Shown: positions 11,048 through 21,364 of the stretch, in pieces
Numbering within the stretch: the stretch's first letter is position 1
How the letters are laid out: each line of letters begins with the position of its first letter
Source of the DNA: Limnanthes douglasii subsp. nivea
Taxonomy: Eukaryota > Streptophyta > Magnoliopsida > Brassicales > Limnanthaceae
NCBI GenBank assembly: GCA_036936605.1
Contig: JAUPFV010000005.1
Coordinates: 80,178,885-80,242,884, forward strand
Reading direction: 5' to 3'
Length of the DNA stretch: 64,000 bases
Program-made: the position numbers and the translations under genes
Notes under the pieces: generated by a model
Told to the model about the DNA's origin: nothing
Database searches by the model: none
The model's input: only the letters and a program-made list of their open reading frames with translations

Positions 11048-12345
11048 TTAAGAGATAAGTAATTGGAGCCTATTTTCATAAGGGTGTATCCATTTTAGTA
11101 TATTCTCCATGTTAATGTTATCAATATGAAAATAACAACCTAATTTGTTAGAAATTTTTGTAACACCAATCGTTATTTTCTTCTTCGGTATATTTGCATA
11201 GTCTAATCTAGATTGAATAAAGTAAATTTTGTCTAGAATAACTTTAGAAGATATAATCCAGTCATCATATTTAGATTTGTTTATGATATACCAGATAGTC
11301 CAACAAGTAATATATGGTAACATGGTTCTAATATGAATAGATTTGTTGGTTGACCAGAACCTACGTCTAATTAGGTGTTGTATAGTCATATATCTACTTA
11401 TTTTTATTTTAAAAAAGAACCCAGTTAAATGAGGCTAAACTGTCTAAGATGTAGAACAATTAACAAACAAATGATGAATTGATTCTATATTATAGCAGAA
11501 TTGACACTTGGATACAATACATAACTCATTTTAGTTAAATTACTGTAAATTGAAATCCAACATTTCGCAATCTTCTGAAGAAGAAATGAATGTTTAGTTG
11601 AAATAATATTATTCAAAATCTTAGCAAATAGATTGGAAGCACTACATTTATATCTTAAATGATTCCAAATTATTTTAATATTAAATTCACCACCTTTATT
11701 TAAAGACTATATTATTTTATCATCATGATCATTGTGAACTGTAAGGTTTAGTATTATATTAACATATGATGGAATAATATTGGATCTAAGCTTAGGTAAA
11801 TCCCAACTACCATTTGACCAGAACTCCATAACCCTATATTTTACATACTAATCATTATTAGATTAATTTGAGAGGTTAATTAATGGTTGTTTCCTAAACT
11901 ATTTATCTAACGAGAAGTCCATGTTTCCATTCCTTAAGTTCCATACAATGAAAGGTTCATCAATATTTTTTATAGAGTTTAATCTCTTCCAAGTCTTTGA
12001 GCCTTTTGAGTTTGTTCTAATTTGAAACGGATGTGAATTTTTACAGTAAACATATTGCATATATATGGTCTATATAGATTTATTTGACGATATTTAAAGC
12101 GTATTTTATATGATAAAGTATCCAGAAGGTTAGTGAGCCTTCTAATATTCAACCCACATTCCTTAAGGTTTGCATATATTTTTTCATTTAGTCAATATAT
12201 TGCATATATATGGTCTATACAGATTTATTTGACGATATTTAAAGCGTATTTTATATGATAAAGTATCCAGAAGGTTAGTGAGCTTTCTAATATTCAACCC
12301 ACCTTCCTTAAGGTTTGCATATATTTTTTCATTCAGTCAATATTA
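11048..12345 (-). mobile_element. LINE (non-LTR retrotransposon) 3' remnant: RT end, zinc-binding domain, RNase H start
   Basis: Minus-strand reading gives the pieces in LINE order. At about 12330-12060 the RT C-terminus reads GGLNIRKLTNLLDTLSYKI. At 11830-11660 comes WSNGSWDLPKLRSN and later GGEFNIKIIWNHLR. At 11510-11450 the zinc-binding (zf-RVT) motif KCQFCYNIESIHHLFVNC appears. At 11389-11048 a 113-codon open frame has LPYITCWTIWYIINKSKYDD, the usual link to an RNase H. Stops and shifts occur between the pieces. The 5' two thirds (endonuclease and RT fingers and palm) are missing. Confidence 0.72.
12050..12341 (-). repeat. 145-bp direct tandem duplication inside the LINE
   Basis: Two head-to-tail copies, about 12050-12194 and 12195-12341, differ at only a few bases. 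Both encode the same LINE segment in minus orientation (GGLNIRKL and the following residues), so the duplication arose after insertion and is fairly young compared with the decay of the LINE itself. Confidence 0.85.
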
Positions 12346-12860
12346 TAGCTTGAGAAGACTCCTTAGAACCTCATATGAATCTTTTGGTAATGAGGAAAAA
12401 AATATGATTCCTTGGATTCAATGCTTATTTATACATATTTTTGTTTATTTTAGATAGCTAATTAATATATATACCCACTAATTCAGCTCGTAGACTGATA
12501 TTTATGATATAAACCCTAATTTTACGGCAATTACTTCACTTTTGTGTGTTAAGTCGGTTGACGAGTTTGTTCAACGTGACTTTTAATAGTTTATTTAATT
12601 ATATGTATTTAAAATTAGGCCTCGATCTCTCTCGTCTCCTCTGCTCATCCAAGTCGCTCATCCTTTCTCTCTTTGCTCGGTAATGGTCTGAACATTCCTT
12701 TATGGTTGATTCATGGTTGGTTTGCCCAGCGAGGCATCTATTTAGCCAACTTTCGCTTTATAGTATGAGCTATCATCATTTGTTGTACTCTCGGTTTCTT
12801 TGCTAGTTCTTTTTTTCTTCTCGGCTAGCTCTCGGGGATATGTCTGACATCTTTCAGTTC
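12346..12860. other. No gene recognised
   Basis: AT-rich to about 12610, then a pyrimidine-rich stretch (12620-12850) with many CTC and TTC words. No coding or repeat structure could be supported. Part of it may be the truncated border of the copia fragment that follows. Confidence 0.4.
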
Positions 12861-13891
12861 TCAAACAGACCCATTCAACTTAATCTTCATAGTAGCTTTA
12901 CCAATAATATCACAAGGTTGATCATCACCAAGATATACTTTTACAAAGTTACCAGGGACATACCTCTCGAAGAATTCTTTCTTCGAACTCGCGTGAAATG
13001 ATGCTCCATAATCTAATACCCAAGACTCCCCCTGCTTTCTAAGGAGCATATTAATGCATCGTCTCCTTGTGAAGTGATATTTTCCTCTGGCTTCTTCTTA
13101 TGGTTCTTTGGTTCTCTCTTGCACTGAAATTTATAGTGCCCGGTCTTCCCACAATTCCAACACTCGATGTTTCTCAACCCCTGGGAATTTTTAGGATTCC
13201 TATACTTGGACCTCCGATCTATTGATTTTCCTCGGTAATTCAATTTACCGTGTCCATATCCTATGGTTTAATTTCTTCCTCTCGAATCTGTATGTAAGAC
13301 TGAGGAGATTGATGACTCACTTGATTCTCTCATTCGAATCTCTTCACTAAGAAATAGGTCATGAACATCATCAAATTTAAACTTATTTCTTCCTCATGAG
13401 CTACTCACCGCTGTGACAGTAGCATTCCAACTATCTGGTAATGAAGACAACAGTATCAATGCTCGTATTTCTTCATCAAAATCAATTTCAACTGAACTCA
13501 ACTAGGTTGTGATTGTATTGAGTTCATTGAGTTGTTGAGCTACTGACGCGCCTTTCGTCATTCGCAAATTGAATAAATTCCTCATCAAGTGAACTTTGTT
13601 AAACGTTGATGGCTTCTCATACATACTGGAGAGAGCCTTCATAAGACCCGTCGTGGTTGTTTCCTTTACGATTTTATTAGAAACATTGCGGGATAGTGTC
13701 AATCAGATGACTCCAAGAGCTTGTTTGTCAGGAAGGGTCCATTCTTCATCTTTCATACTCTCTCGTTTCTTTTTTTAAAGGGGTTGATAAAGCTTTTTCT
13801 GGTACAGATAATCTTCAATCTGCATATTCTAGAACCCAAAATCTACACCATCGACTTTTTTAAATCTCACCTTTCCTTCGTTTGCAGCCAT
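12861..13891 (-). pseudogene. Ty1/copia gag and protease start (copia A), broken
   Basis: Minus-strand translation starts with an ATG at 13891 giving MAANEGKVRFKKVDG, the usual copia gag start, followed by MQIEDYLYQKKLYQPL. A stop and shifts follow. At 13702-13502 it continues as gag with LSSMYEKPSTFNKVHLMRNL and MTKGASVAQQLNEL. At about 13175-13120 lies the CCHC zinc knuckle CWNCGKTGHYKFQC, and at 13030 the protease start WVLDYGASFHAS. The expected catalytic D-S-G is D-Y-G. The element stops at 12861, so integrase and RT are missing. The order fits the PBS and LTR found to the right. Confidence 0.85.
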
Positions 13892-13934
13892 TGGTCCAAC
13901 TCAAATCTGACCTCCTTTGGATCGCTACCAGTGT

Positions 13935-13948
13935 GGCTCTGATACCAG
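13935..13948 (-). other. Primer-binding site of copia A
   Basis: On the minus strand this reads TGGTATCAGAGCC, the common plant copia site complementary to the 3' end of initiator Met-tRNA. It sits between the LTR end (TG in plus orientation at 13950) and the gag ATG at 13891. Confidence 0.85.
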
Positions 13949-13949
13949 T

Positions 13950-14400
13950 TGTAAGGAAAATACACTAATTTCCCGGCAAATCACTTCTAAACTTGCTTGA
14001 GGTGAAGAGGGGTTTTGGGAATGTATATAATTTTCCTACAATCAAATCAAAAGAAAAGAAACACAAAACAAAAGTGAAATCAAACACACAATTGTTAACG
14101 GAGTTCAACAAATTATGCCTACGTCTCCGGACCTGCTGCAGATTGATTTTATTAGAAAGACACAGTGACTCTGCCGTTTTCAATGCATACACAAAAACCC
14201 TAGCACTTGGTTTTATAAAGAGTATAACACTTAAAAGAGAAAAAGATTTACGGTCCTTAATGTGTAATTTATACACCCTAAATTACACTGTCCTTTCAAT
14301 TTACTCCAGGTCTCTTTAATGTGTTTAACAGTTGCATCATCTTCACTGTCTTTTTATCTAGCATCCTTTCTCTCTAATAACATGAATGTTGAATAAGGCT
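13950..14400 (-). repeat. 5' LTR of copia A (outer end uncertain)
   Basis: The inner LTR end is set by the PBS, with terminal CA two bases before it on the minus strand. A minus-strand TATA box (TTTATAAAA, 14211-14219) lies about 270 bp from the PBS, as expected for an LTR promoter. The outer TG end was not located, so 14400 is approximate. The open frames overlapping this region on both strands look like chance. Confidence 0.55.
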
Positions 14401-15139
14401 GGACTATTATGTCAAAATAACAATTAAAATATTTGATTTAATATAGAAAATGAAATTAAAAGGCAGAAGGCATCACGTGCACTATCATATATGTATTTGT
14501 GCATTTTATACGTACACTGGCTCTCTGCGTTAGTATGTTATTGAATGAAGTTTCAACGTGCAAGCATGAATTTTCATGTTTAAAGAATTTAAGGCAAATG
14601 AATTGTAATTGTAAATAACACGTAATTTGATGATAGTAAGAAAAACTGTTAAAGGAAACCGATGTATACGGTTCCAGTTTATAATTACATGCATTGAATA
14701 ACTGAATAGTTATTTGAAGTGTAAGTCATAAATAATTATGAAAATTAGTAAGTAGGGTTATTAAATTATAACGAATATGCCATTTAAGATTTTAACAAAC
14801 TGAGGCAATTATAAACCGTGGTATATATTAACAGTTACAACTATTAAATCTTGCATGGTACTGTCGCCTATAGTTTTGTTAGATTTAAATTTAAAATTAT
14901 TTAAATTACGAACAAGCATGAGTGTTACAGTAGCATATCAAATACTTATTCTGAAATTTGGCATGCAAAAGGCTAAATATGGAATTGCAGGAGCAGTTTT
15001 GTTAAGAAAAACAAAACATGTATTTTATTGTTTTGCATAAAAATGTTACTTTAGTGGCTGGAATTTTACATCCAATTAAGTGTTGGAGGCTATTTATTTG
15101 TATATTAAAATAAAAATAAATAACGGTTATAGAATTTTC
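14401..15139. other. AT-rich intergenic sequence, nothing recognised
   Basis: No domain, repeat or RNA structure could be supported. A 61-codon open frame at 14855-15040 has no recognisable motif and is treated as chance. Confidence 0.4.
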
Positions 15140-15710
15140 TCCATGCATTATTTATACGTGGATGAGATGTTGATTTTGGGCATACTTATCGTCTAGTTTT
15201 GAGATGAAAGATTTCGAGGAAGTCAAGAAGCTTCTTGGTATATGTATGTCTTGACTAGCACTAGGCAGGATATTGGATTTGTTGTTGGAAATCTTAGTAG
15301 GATATTTGGATGCGAGTTATATTTCAAATATGGAAGTCCAGTCTTTCACAAGTGGATGTGTATTTCTACTTAGAGGACTTGCTATCTCTTGGGAATCTAA
15401 GAAACAAAGTTGAAGTACTTATTCAACAATGAAATCAGAGTTTGTGGCATTAACAACAGTTAGTAAAGAAGCTGAGTGGCTAAGAAATTTGATATAGGAA
15501 GTTTAGTTGTGGCCCAAACCGATATCACTTATATCTATCAAATGTGATAGTGAAGTTGTATAATTCGTGAGCGCATTACACATGATGTTATTTCAGTAGA
15601 TTTTGTGCGAACTCAATATAATTTGGCCGATCATTTAACCAAAGGGTTAAGTAGAGATTTTGTGCACAAATCGGCTATTGGGATGAGATTAAATTCCATT
15701 TGAAATCTCT
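15140..15710 (+). pseudogene. Ty1/copia RT and RNase H 3' fragment (copia B), broken
   Basis: The plus strand reads YLYVDEMLILGI at about 15148-15183, then EMKDFEEVKKLLG. The copia catalytic motif is normally YVDDM, so the second Asp is replaced by Glu. Further on come YLDASYISNMEVQSFTSG and ISWESKKQS, then the RNase H STMKSEFVAL and KEAEWLRNLI. Last is VDFVRTQYNLADHLTKGLSR (15595-15655), the standard copia pol end. Stops and deletions separate the pieces. Everything upstream of RT is lost. Confidence 0.85.
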
Positions 15711-16281
15711 CATGTTGAGATACCTAATTCCCATCTAATATGACATTAGGTGCTGAATTCAATGTGGAAAGCTTAACATCTAGAGATTGGAACACATTAG
15801 TAGTATTATCCCAAAGTATGTGTTCAGACATGCAAGTTGCGGAGGTTGATGTATATCTTCTTAATAGTTCTTTTAAAAGTTGCGGAGGTTGAAGTTTATT
15901 TTCTTAATAGTTCTTTTAACAAAATTGCATATGCATGTGCAAGAGTAAATATCTACCTATTTAAGCATGAAGTTTAGTCGCTTCAAAAAGCTAGGACTTG
16001 GCTTTGATATGGTTAAGAAGGATAAGGACACAAGGCTAGTAAAAGATAGTGTCAAGTGAGAACATTTGAGAATGTAAATTTATGTGCATATTATCTCTGA
16101 GTATTCATTATCGATTAGTAAATGTTCAATCCTTAGTTATACCTTGATATTCGAACATTTTAAATGTGTAATATACTAATATGAAATTCAACCGTCACGA
16201 TATTTTATTTATACATAAATGTGTTATTTGTTTTAATTTTGTTTTAGTTAATCGTGAATTGCACTAAAAATAGGGGAAGAT
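15711..16281 (+). other. Copia B 3' untranslated region with polypurine tract
   Basis: After the pol end the sequence runs to AAAAATAGGGGAAGA (16266-16280), a typical copia polypurine tract, directly followed by an LTR start. Within it, two copies of AGTTGCGGAGGTTGA and a shared CTTAATAGTTCTTTTAA lie about 46 bp apart (15835-15925), a small local duplication. Confidence 0.65.
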
Positions 16282-17441
16282 TGTTAGATATTTTAGTGTA
16301 ATTGGATTGACTAGTCGACCAATGTAGTCGTAATTTATTATCCAACTAGTCGGAGAGTGTGGAGTACACGATTATTAGAATATATTATGATTGGTCGGTC
16401 CTAGGGGCGGAGCCTGGCTGTGGTTAAATTTATTTGAATGATAAGGATATTATGAAAATTCATAAAAAAATTTGAATTTGTAAAATTAATTCGAATTTGA
16501 ATTGGAATTTTTTGGTCGGTTTTATCATTCTAAATTTTAACCGTTTTTGGACATGAAACTGTTTTACAATTGGATTATTTTGGTTGAATAAATTAGTATG
16601 GTTCTACGAAAAAAGGCTATCACAATAAAAACATGGATTCTGCTTGTTCAAAAGAAAAACTATGATTTTATCCGGTTCAAAATTTTGGAGAACCACCAAA
16701 ATAATTTCAATATGAAATTGTTAAAACAAGACTTCAGAGTTTATCTGCGAATTTCTAAACAATATTCCCAAAAATCCCTAAGGGAATGATGTTTGATTGT
16801 AATGTCTCTTGTACGGTTGTGATGGATGGAGTTATTGATCATGACGGTTACAAATTTGTTGTCACACAATATCGAGATGGCTACGTGTTGCTTTTCAATA
16901 ATATTGTTAATATGTCTTTTAGTCACATTGCATGTAAGATGCTAATGCAGCTGGTACATATTATACCGCGGTAGATGATTATGATATACCTCAAAATCAT
17001 TTTGTAGCTCAGAGATTAATCCGACTAAGCTTAATCGTGCACCTCAACAACAGAGTTGTTCTATTCGTCACGTAGGGTTTTGTAGCTATTAAGTATAGTC
17101 TGTTGATGAAAAAAGATGACCAAAGGGTTTTTGGTAAGTGTTTGGACTAAGTACTAAATTTTGGGTAAATGGTAGATAGATAATTGAGGTGCTAGTATTT
17201 AATGTGTAGAGAGAGAATGTACCAACCCATTAAATGCAATTTTTGGCTCTATTTATAAGATTACAAAGATCAATAGGCCAACCGAGTCGGCTTAATACAT
17301 TTGGGTCTGATTGGTGGGCTTAGAGGCCCATGATTAAGTGAAGTAGGCACTCAGCTAACTATACTAGACATAGCTTATTCGGTATTGGTTTTATTATAAG
17401 TCTAAATTTCCCTCTAAGAAAAATCCAAACCACTTAACCCT
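16282..17441 (+). other. 3' LTR of copia B (start at 16282), then opposed LTR material of Tat element 2
   Basis: TGTTAGATATTTTAG at 16282 follows the copia B polypurine tract and is taken as the LTR start; its end was not found. The right part, up to 17471, should belong to the LTR of the minus-strand Tat element. That part contains a minus-strand TATA-like CTTATAAATAG near 17255-17265. No gene is seen; the open frames at 16598-16974 lack any known motif. Confidence 0.4.
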
Positions 17442-17929
17442 TTGGTCCTACAACAGAATCCGAACCTAACATCTAGCCCCTTAGCTATTTCAGAAGCTTA
17501 TGGGAGAGCTAATCATATGCGACCTGAATCTAAACTACGTCTGATGCACGTTCTTAAAAGTAGTTACCATTCAAAACTTCTAACTTGTAGACCAGTTACC
17601 TATAGATACATGTATCAAATTTTAATTGGACCCACAAACTTGTTTCATTCTAGGAAAATTCACCCAATCAAAGAAGAGAAACGGTTAAAATCCTTTGTAG
17701 CCGCTTAGTTATTGCATCGATTCCCATTCTTTAGTAGGGTATTCAAGTATTTTTTTGAATCTTTATAAGAAATCCCTTTCTTTTTCACTGTTTCTAATTT
17801 GAGAATAAAAACATTGAACTTCTAGAGAGAGAAAGCATTTCACTTTAAGCTTTCAAACGATACTCTTTCTTCTTTTTCAACTTCGTTAGTTGTTAATTTA
17901 GTTTCTCGGCGTTTTTTAGGGTTTGTATG

Positions 17930-20320
17930 TTCATAACGAGGAATAATCTTACTCAAGTGGTTTGGATCAATTTATTTGAGTTGGAAGAAGAAAAAAGGAA
18001 AGCTAGGATTGCTGATGGGTTACCCACTTCTTCAGACGGAGTGGTTGTAACTCAATCTATAGATTACGATGGAGTTTTCCCATACAAGAAATATTGATTT
18101 GCTTATGAACCTAGCTCAACAGCGCAATCATCTGCATTACCCACTCGTTCTCCAAAATTAGTCAAGTCATCTCAAAACAGAAGGGTAACTAGTTAGAGAA
18201 CTCTCGATATTCTTTGCCATGGGATCAGATATTGGTGAAAGCACCCCACGCAGAGTTACGATGATATCTAAGAAAAAAACAAGCCCTAGACATCAGATAA
18301 ATCAAATGAAAATCCAGTTGAACAATCCATCGTTGTTAGTGATTCCTCCACATAGGTTCCGATTATGGGGGGAGAAACCACTGCAACTGAACTTCTATCG
18401 GGGCCAGTTATAACAATAAATTCCTCAACTGTAACTAATGAGCTCCCTTCAGTTCAGGAAGAAAATCCTGGAATTCATCCCAGTAAACCTTTGGAATAGA
18501 GACCACAAGTGATGGGAAACAAATATGGATGATAATGGTGAAAATACCCCTTTAGAAACATCTGGTCATACTGGGGATACTCAGAAAATAATAGTAGAAA
18601 AAAGAAAAAAGACTGCCTTGTTCGAATCTGAACCACTTCATGAGTCCCTCATCAGACGACTATTTAGAGGCTGAATTTTTTTAGAAGACCTAGTTTCTTT
18701 TTGTCAGCGATGCTTGGAATAATTACAAAAATATCACCTCCAAGGGTAATCCTAGCATGCTTACAAGATATTGGAAGAGTTCACATAAGTTTTTCAAGAC
18801 TTATTTTTTCTTTTCCATATTTTGATGTTATTATTTCTTACTCCATATTTATTTTATTGTAGTGTTCTCGAAGCCCTTTGTACAAAATATGGAAGATGGA
18901 AAAGCAACTTTTGAAAAGTTAAATCAGTGGGCCAATGAGAAATGATCAAACGAGTTTCACAATTACTTCTCATTGAGCAATTTTTCGAGAGTTCATATCT
19001 GGAGGACAAATCCAATCTATGAACTTTCATGGACACAATTTATCACTCGTCCTCGATCCAACGAGATCCTCAAAATTATTGAGGCAAATGATAGTAAATT
19101 ATTTATACTAATTACGAATAGATTTCCCAACCATCGAGGCAAAAACAAGAAAATAAGGATGATTCATCTCAAGTTGTTTTTGGACTAGAGAGTAATGGGT
19201 CACCTGATAAAATTAATGCAGCTTTGTTGGAAGCTGTTGCAATCACTTTGGAGAGATTGGAATTTCATCAGACTTTCCAGCTGCTAAGAATAATAACGGA
19301 AAAAAGGAGTAAAAAGCGCAGTGACAAGGGAGAAGTAGAGAAGAAAAAAACTTCAGTCGGTTCATAGATCATTCTTTGACCCGAAGTCCTCCCTTCAATC
19401 ACTCCCATCGAGGTTCCTCCTCAAACAACTGCATCTATCGATCCTCCATCCCCATTACTTCCCACAAATGAGAGGCCAACTTTTAGCGATGGTGACCAAA
19501 TAAATGACTTAGGGAACTTGAACTTCAAAGACTTCGAATAAGCTTTCCTTCAATCATCCAGCCATGTGAATTTTGTGATATAAGATAGAGTTTTCTTTAA
19601 ATTCTCTAAGGAGAATGACGAATTCGGATATGCTCTTTTAGGCTATGTAAGACCAATTATTGAATTAGAGAGGCAAGTGAAAGAGAAGATCAAGGACATC
19701 GGCTCTGTTCGAGATAAAAATTAAAGGCTAAAATATTATGTTGAGGAAAAGAAAGCTAAAGTTGAAAGTCTGAGTGAGGAAATGAAAACCATCAATAATG
19801 AGCTAGTTCAAACAAAATACGAGTGTTATAAACTAAAAGTTGACTAAAAAGATTTGTAGTCATCCAAATCTAAGGAAATCACTTTCTTACAAAATCATGA
19901 AACTAAGGACAAGTCTACCATTCAACACTTGTCCGATGAGAAGAAAAAGTTTGAAGACCTCGTTAAATAGAAAGAAGATGAAATCACTTATCTCAAGGCA
20001 AAGACTGCTCAAGAGGTAGCCGAAGCTGATAATGCATATGTTGAAAAAATGTTAGAGTATATGCAAGAGAGGGATGAATCGATTAAATCAGATATGGTGA
20101 TGTTATTTCATAAGAAGTTACCCAAATTATCTTAGGGATCTATAGAGGCACATGCCGGCTGATCTGAAATCTTATCGCAACCTGATTTTAGATAACAAGT
20201 TTGATATTTATGATGATTCAAAAGAATATGACTCCGATAAAGAGGATTCTAATAGAGAGAAACCATAAGAGAAAGAAGAAGGAAAACCAATGGGAACAAG
20301 CCCTAAGGTTAATATGTTTT
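17930..20320 (+). pseudogene. Extra ORF of Tat element 2 (antisense to its pol), coiled-coil protein, broken
   Basis: Broken plus-strand frames start near 17935 with TRNNLTQVVWINLFELEEEK. A Ser/Pro/acidic region follows, then scattered pieces around 18700-19190. A long coiled coil lies at about 19650-20130 with IIELERQVKEKIKDI, ESLSEEMKTINNELVQTK and EITYLKAKTAQEVAEAD. The N-terminal low-complexity region and C-terminal coiled coil resemble the antisense ORF at 6085-9031, and the position relative to pol is the same. At least five in-frame stops are present. No PNAW-type core was clearly found, so family assignment rests on context. Confidence 0.55.
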
Positions 20321-20474
20321 GATATATATGTGCTTTTTATGTAAGTCTTCCAATTTTATATAACCCTTGGATCACCCAAGGAACTTTATGTTATCTTTAT
20401 TCTTATCAACTCATTGTTTCTATATATTCTCACTTTCATTCATATCCAACCCTAATTAAGTACATTTTATTCAA

Positions 20475-20870
20475 GGATGACCAAGATTTGGAATAAATGA
20501 GCCACTCAAATGTAATCCATTAAAAAGCAATAAAAATTTAGTCCAACCAGGCCATTCAAAGGTAATCAATTCAAATACGATAAAATTTAACTCAACCAAG
20601 CCATTCGAAGGCAATAAAATTTAACTCAACCAAGCCATTTATACGTAATACATTCAAAGGAAACAAAAATTAACCCAACCAAGCCATTCAAAGGCTATAA
20701 AATTTAACCCAACCAAGCCATTCGAAGGTAATCCATTCAAAGACAATAAAATGTAACCCAAACAAGCCATTCAAAGGTAATATATTTGAAGGAAATAAAA
20801 TTTAACTCAACCAATCCATTCGAAGGTAATCCCTTTGTAGGAAATAAAATATACAGCAAAAACACTTTTT
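20475..20870 (+). repeat. Degenerate tandem repeats of Tat element 2
   Basis: The words CCAACCAAGCCATTC, AAAGGTAATCCATTC and GCAATAAAATTTAAC recur about seven times with unit lengths near 40-60 bp. The array lies between the extra ORF and the pol end, matching the place of the 50-bp array in the first Tat element although the sequence differs. Confidence 0.8.
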
Positions 20871-20884
20871 AAAGGAAAAATATG

Positions 20885-21364
20885 ATAGCTTAATTGTGGT
20901 TCAGACACCTCATTAAAACCTCCCTGCGCTACTCGGGTAGGAAAGAGTATGCCCCATAATATTTACATTGAACTAAAAAAAGTAAATATTTACTATACAA
21001 GTTTACTCTATATATGACCTCAGGTGCTCAAAATTCCATGGGTGTTTTAAAAGGTTTCCTTCTCGATCGAGTAATATATACGTTTCTTGCTTAATCTTTT
21101 CATACACAGTTTATGGTCCTTCCTTGTTTGGAGCTAGTTTATCAAACATCTTTTCTTTAGTTTGTAGAAACACCTTTCTTAAATGCATACCTGCTTCTCA
21201 TTAACCCTTGGTAGTAAACGGTTCTCAAATGAACATTTATTCTTCTTTCCCCAATCAGATCCAACCGAGCTCTTATTACAACCACATTATTCTATTTAGA
21301 ATAATTTTGAAATCTGAAAGAAGGAAAAATAGCTTCTATTGGTATGATTTCATCCATTCCATAA
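20885..21364 (-). pseudogene. Integrase C-terminal end of Tat element 2
   Basis: On the minus strand 21364-21290 reads GMDEIIPIEAIFPSFRF, matching the late integrase motif that is normally YGxEAVIPIE. Then come HLRKVFLQTKEKMFDKLAPN, a KEGP with a stop where the family has WxGPYxV, and REGNLLKHPWNFEHL at about 21050. The pol end is followed by the conserved block at 20906-20929. Several stops are present. The reading is cut at 21364, where sequence shared with the gene array units starts. Confidence 0.72.

Larger units (their letters stand above)
17442..21364 (-). mobile_element. Second Tat-lineage gypsy element, minus orientation, truncated in integrase
   Basis: In minus orientation the order is integrase end (21364-21000), pol stop, conserved noncoding block, tandem repeats, extra ORF on the opposite strand (17930-20320), polypurine tract (AAGGGGCTAGA, complement of about 17473-17483) and LTR start TGTTAGG at 17471. 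This is the same architecture as the element at 1-10440. The 5' part (gag to most of integrase) is missing because the tandem gene array begins at 21365. The two elements differ too much in sequence to be recent sisters. Confidence 0.72.

Noticed and set aside
11048..11389. 113-codon minus-strand frame as a host gene
   Set aside because: Its CWTIWYIIN motif and the zf-RVT motif just upstream identify it as the end of a LINE ORF2.
13935..13948. tRNA gene fragment at the Met-tRNA-like sequence
   Set aside because: Only the short primer-binding complement is present, next to an LTR end; there is no cloverleaf.
13965..14319. Overlapping open frames of 103 and 108 codons on both strands
   Set aside because: They lie in the copia A LTR, oppose each other, and have no motif.
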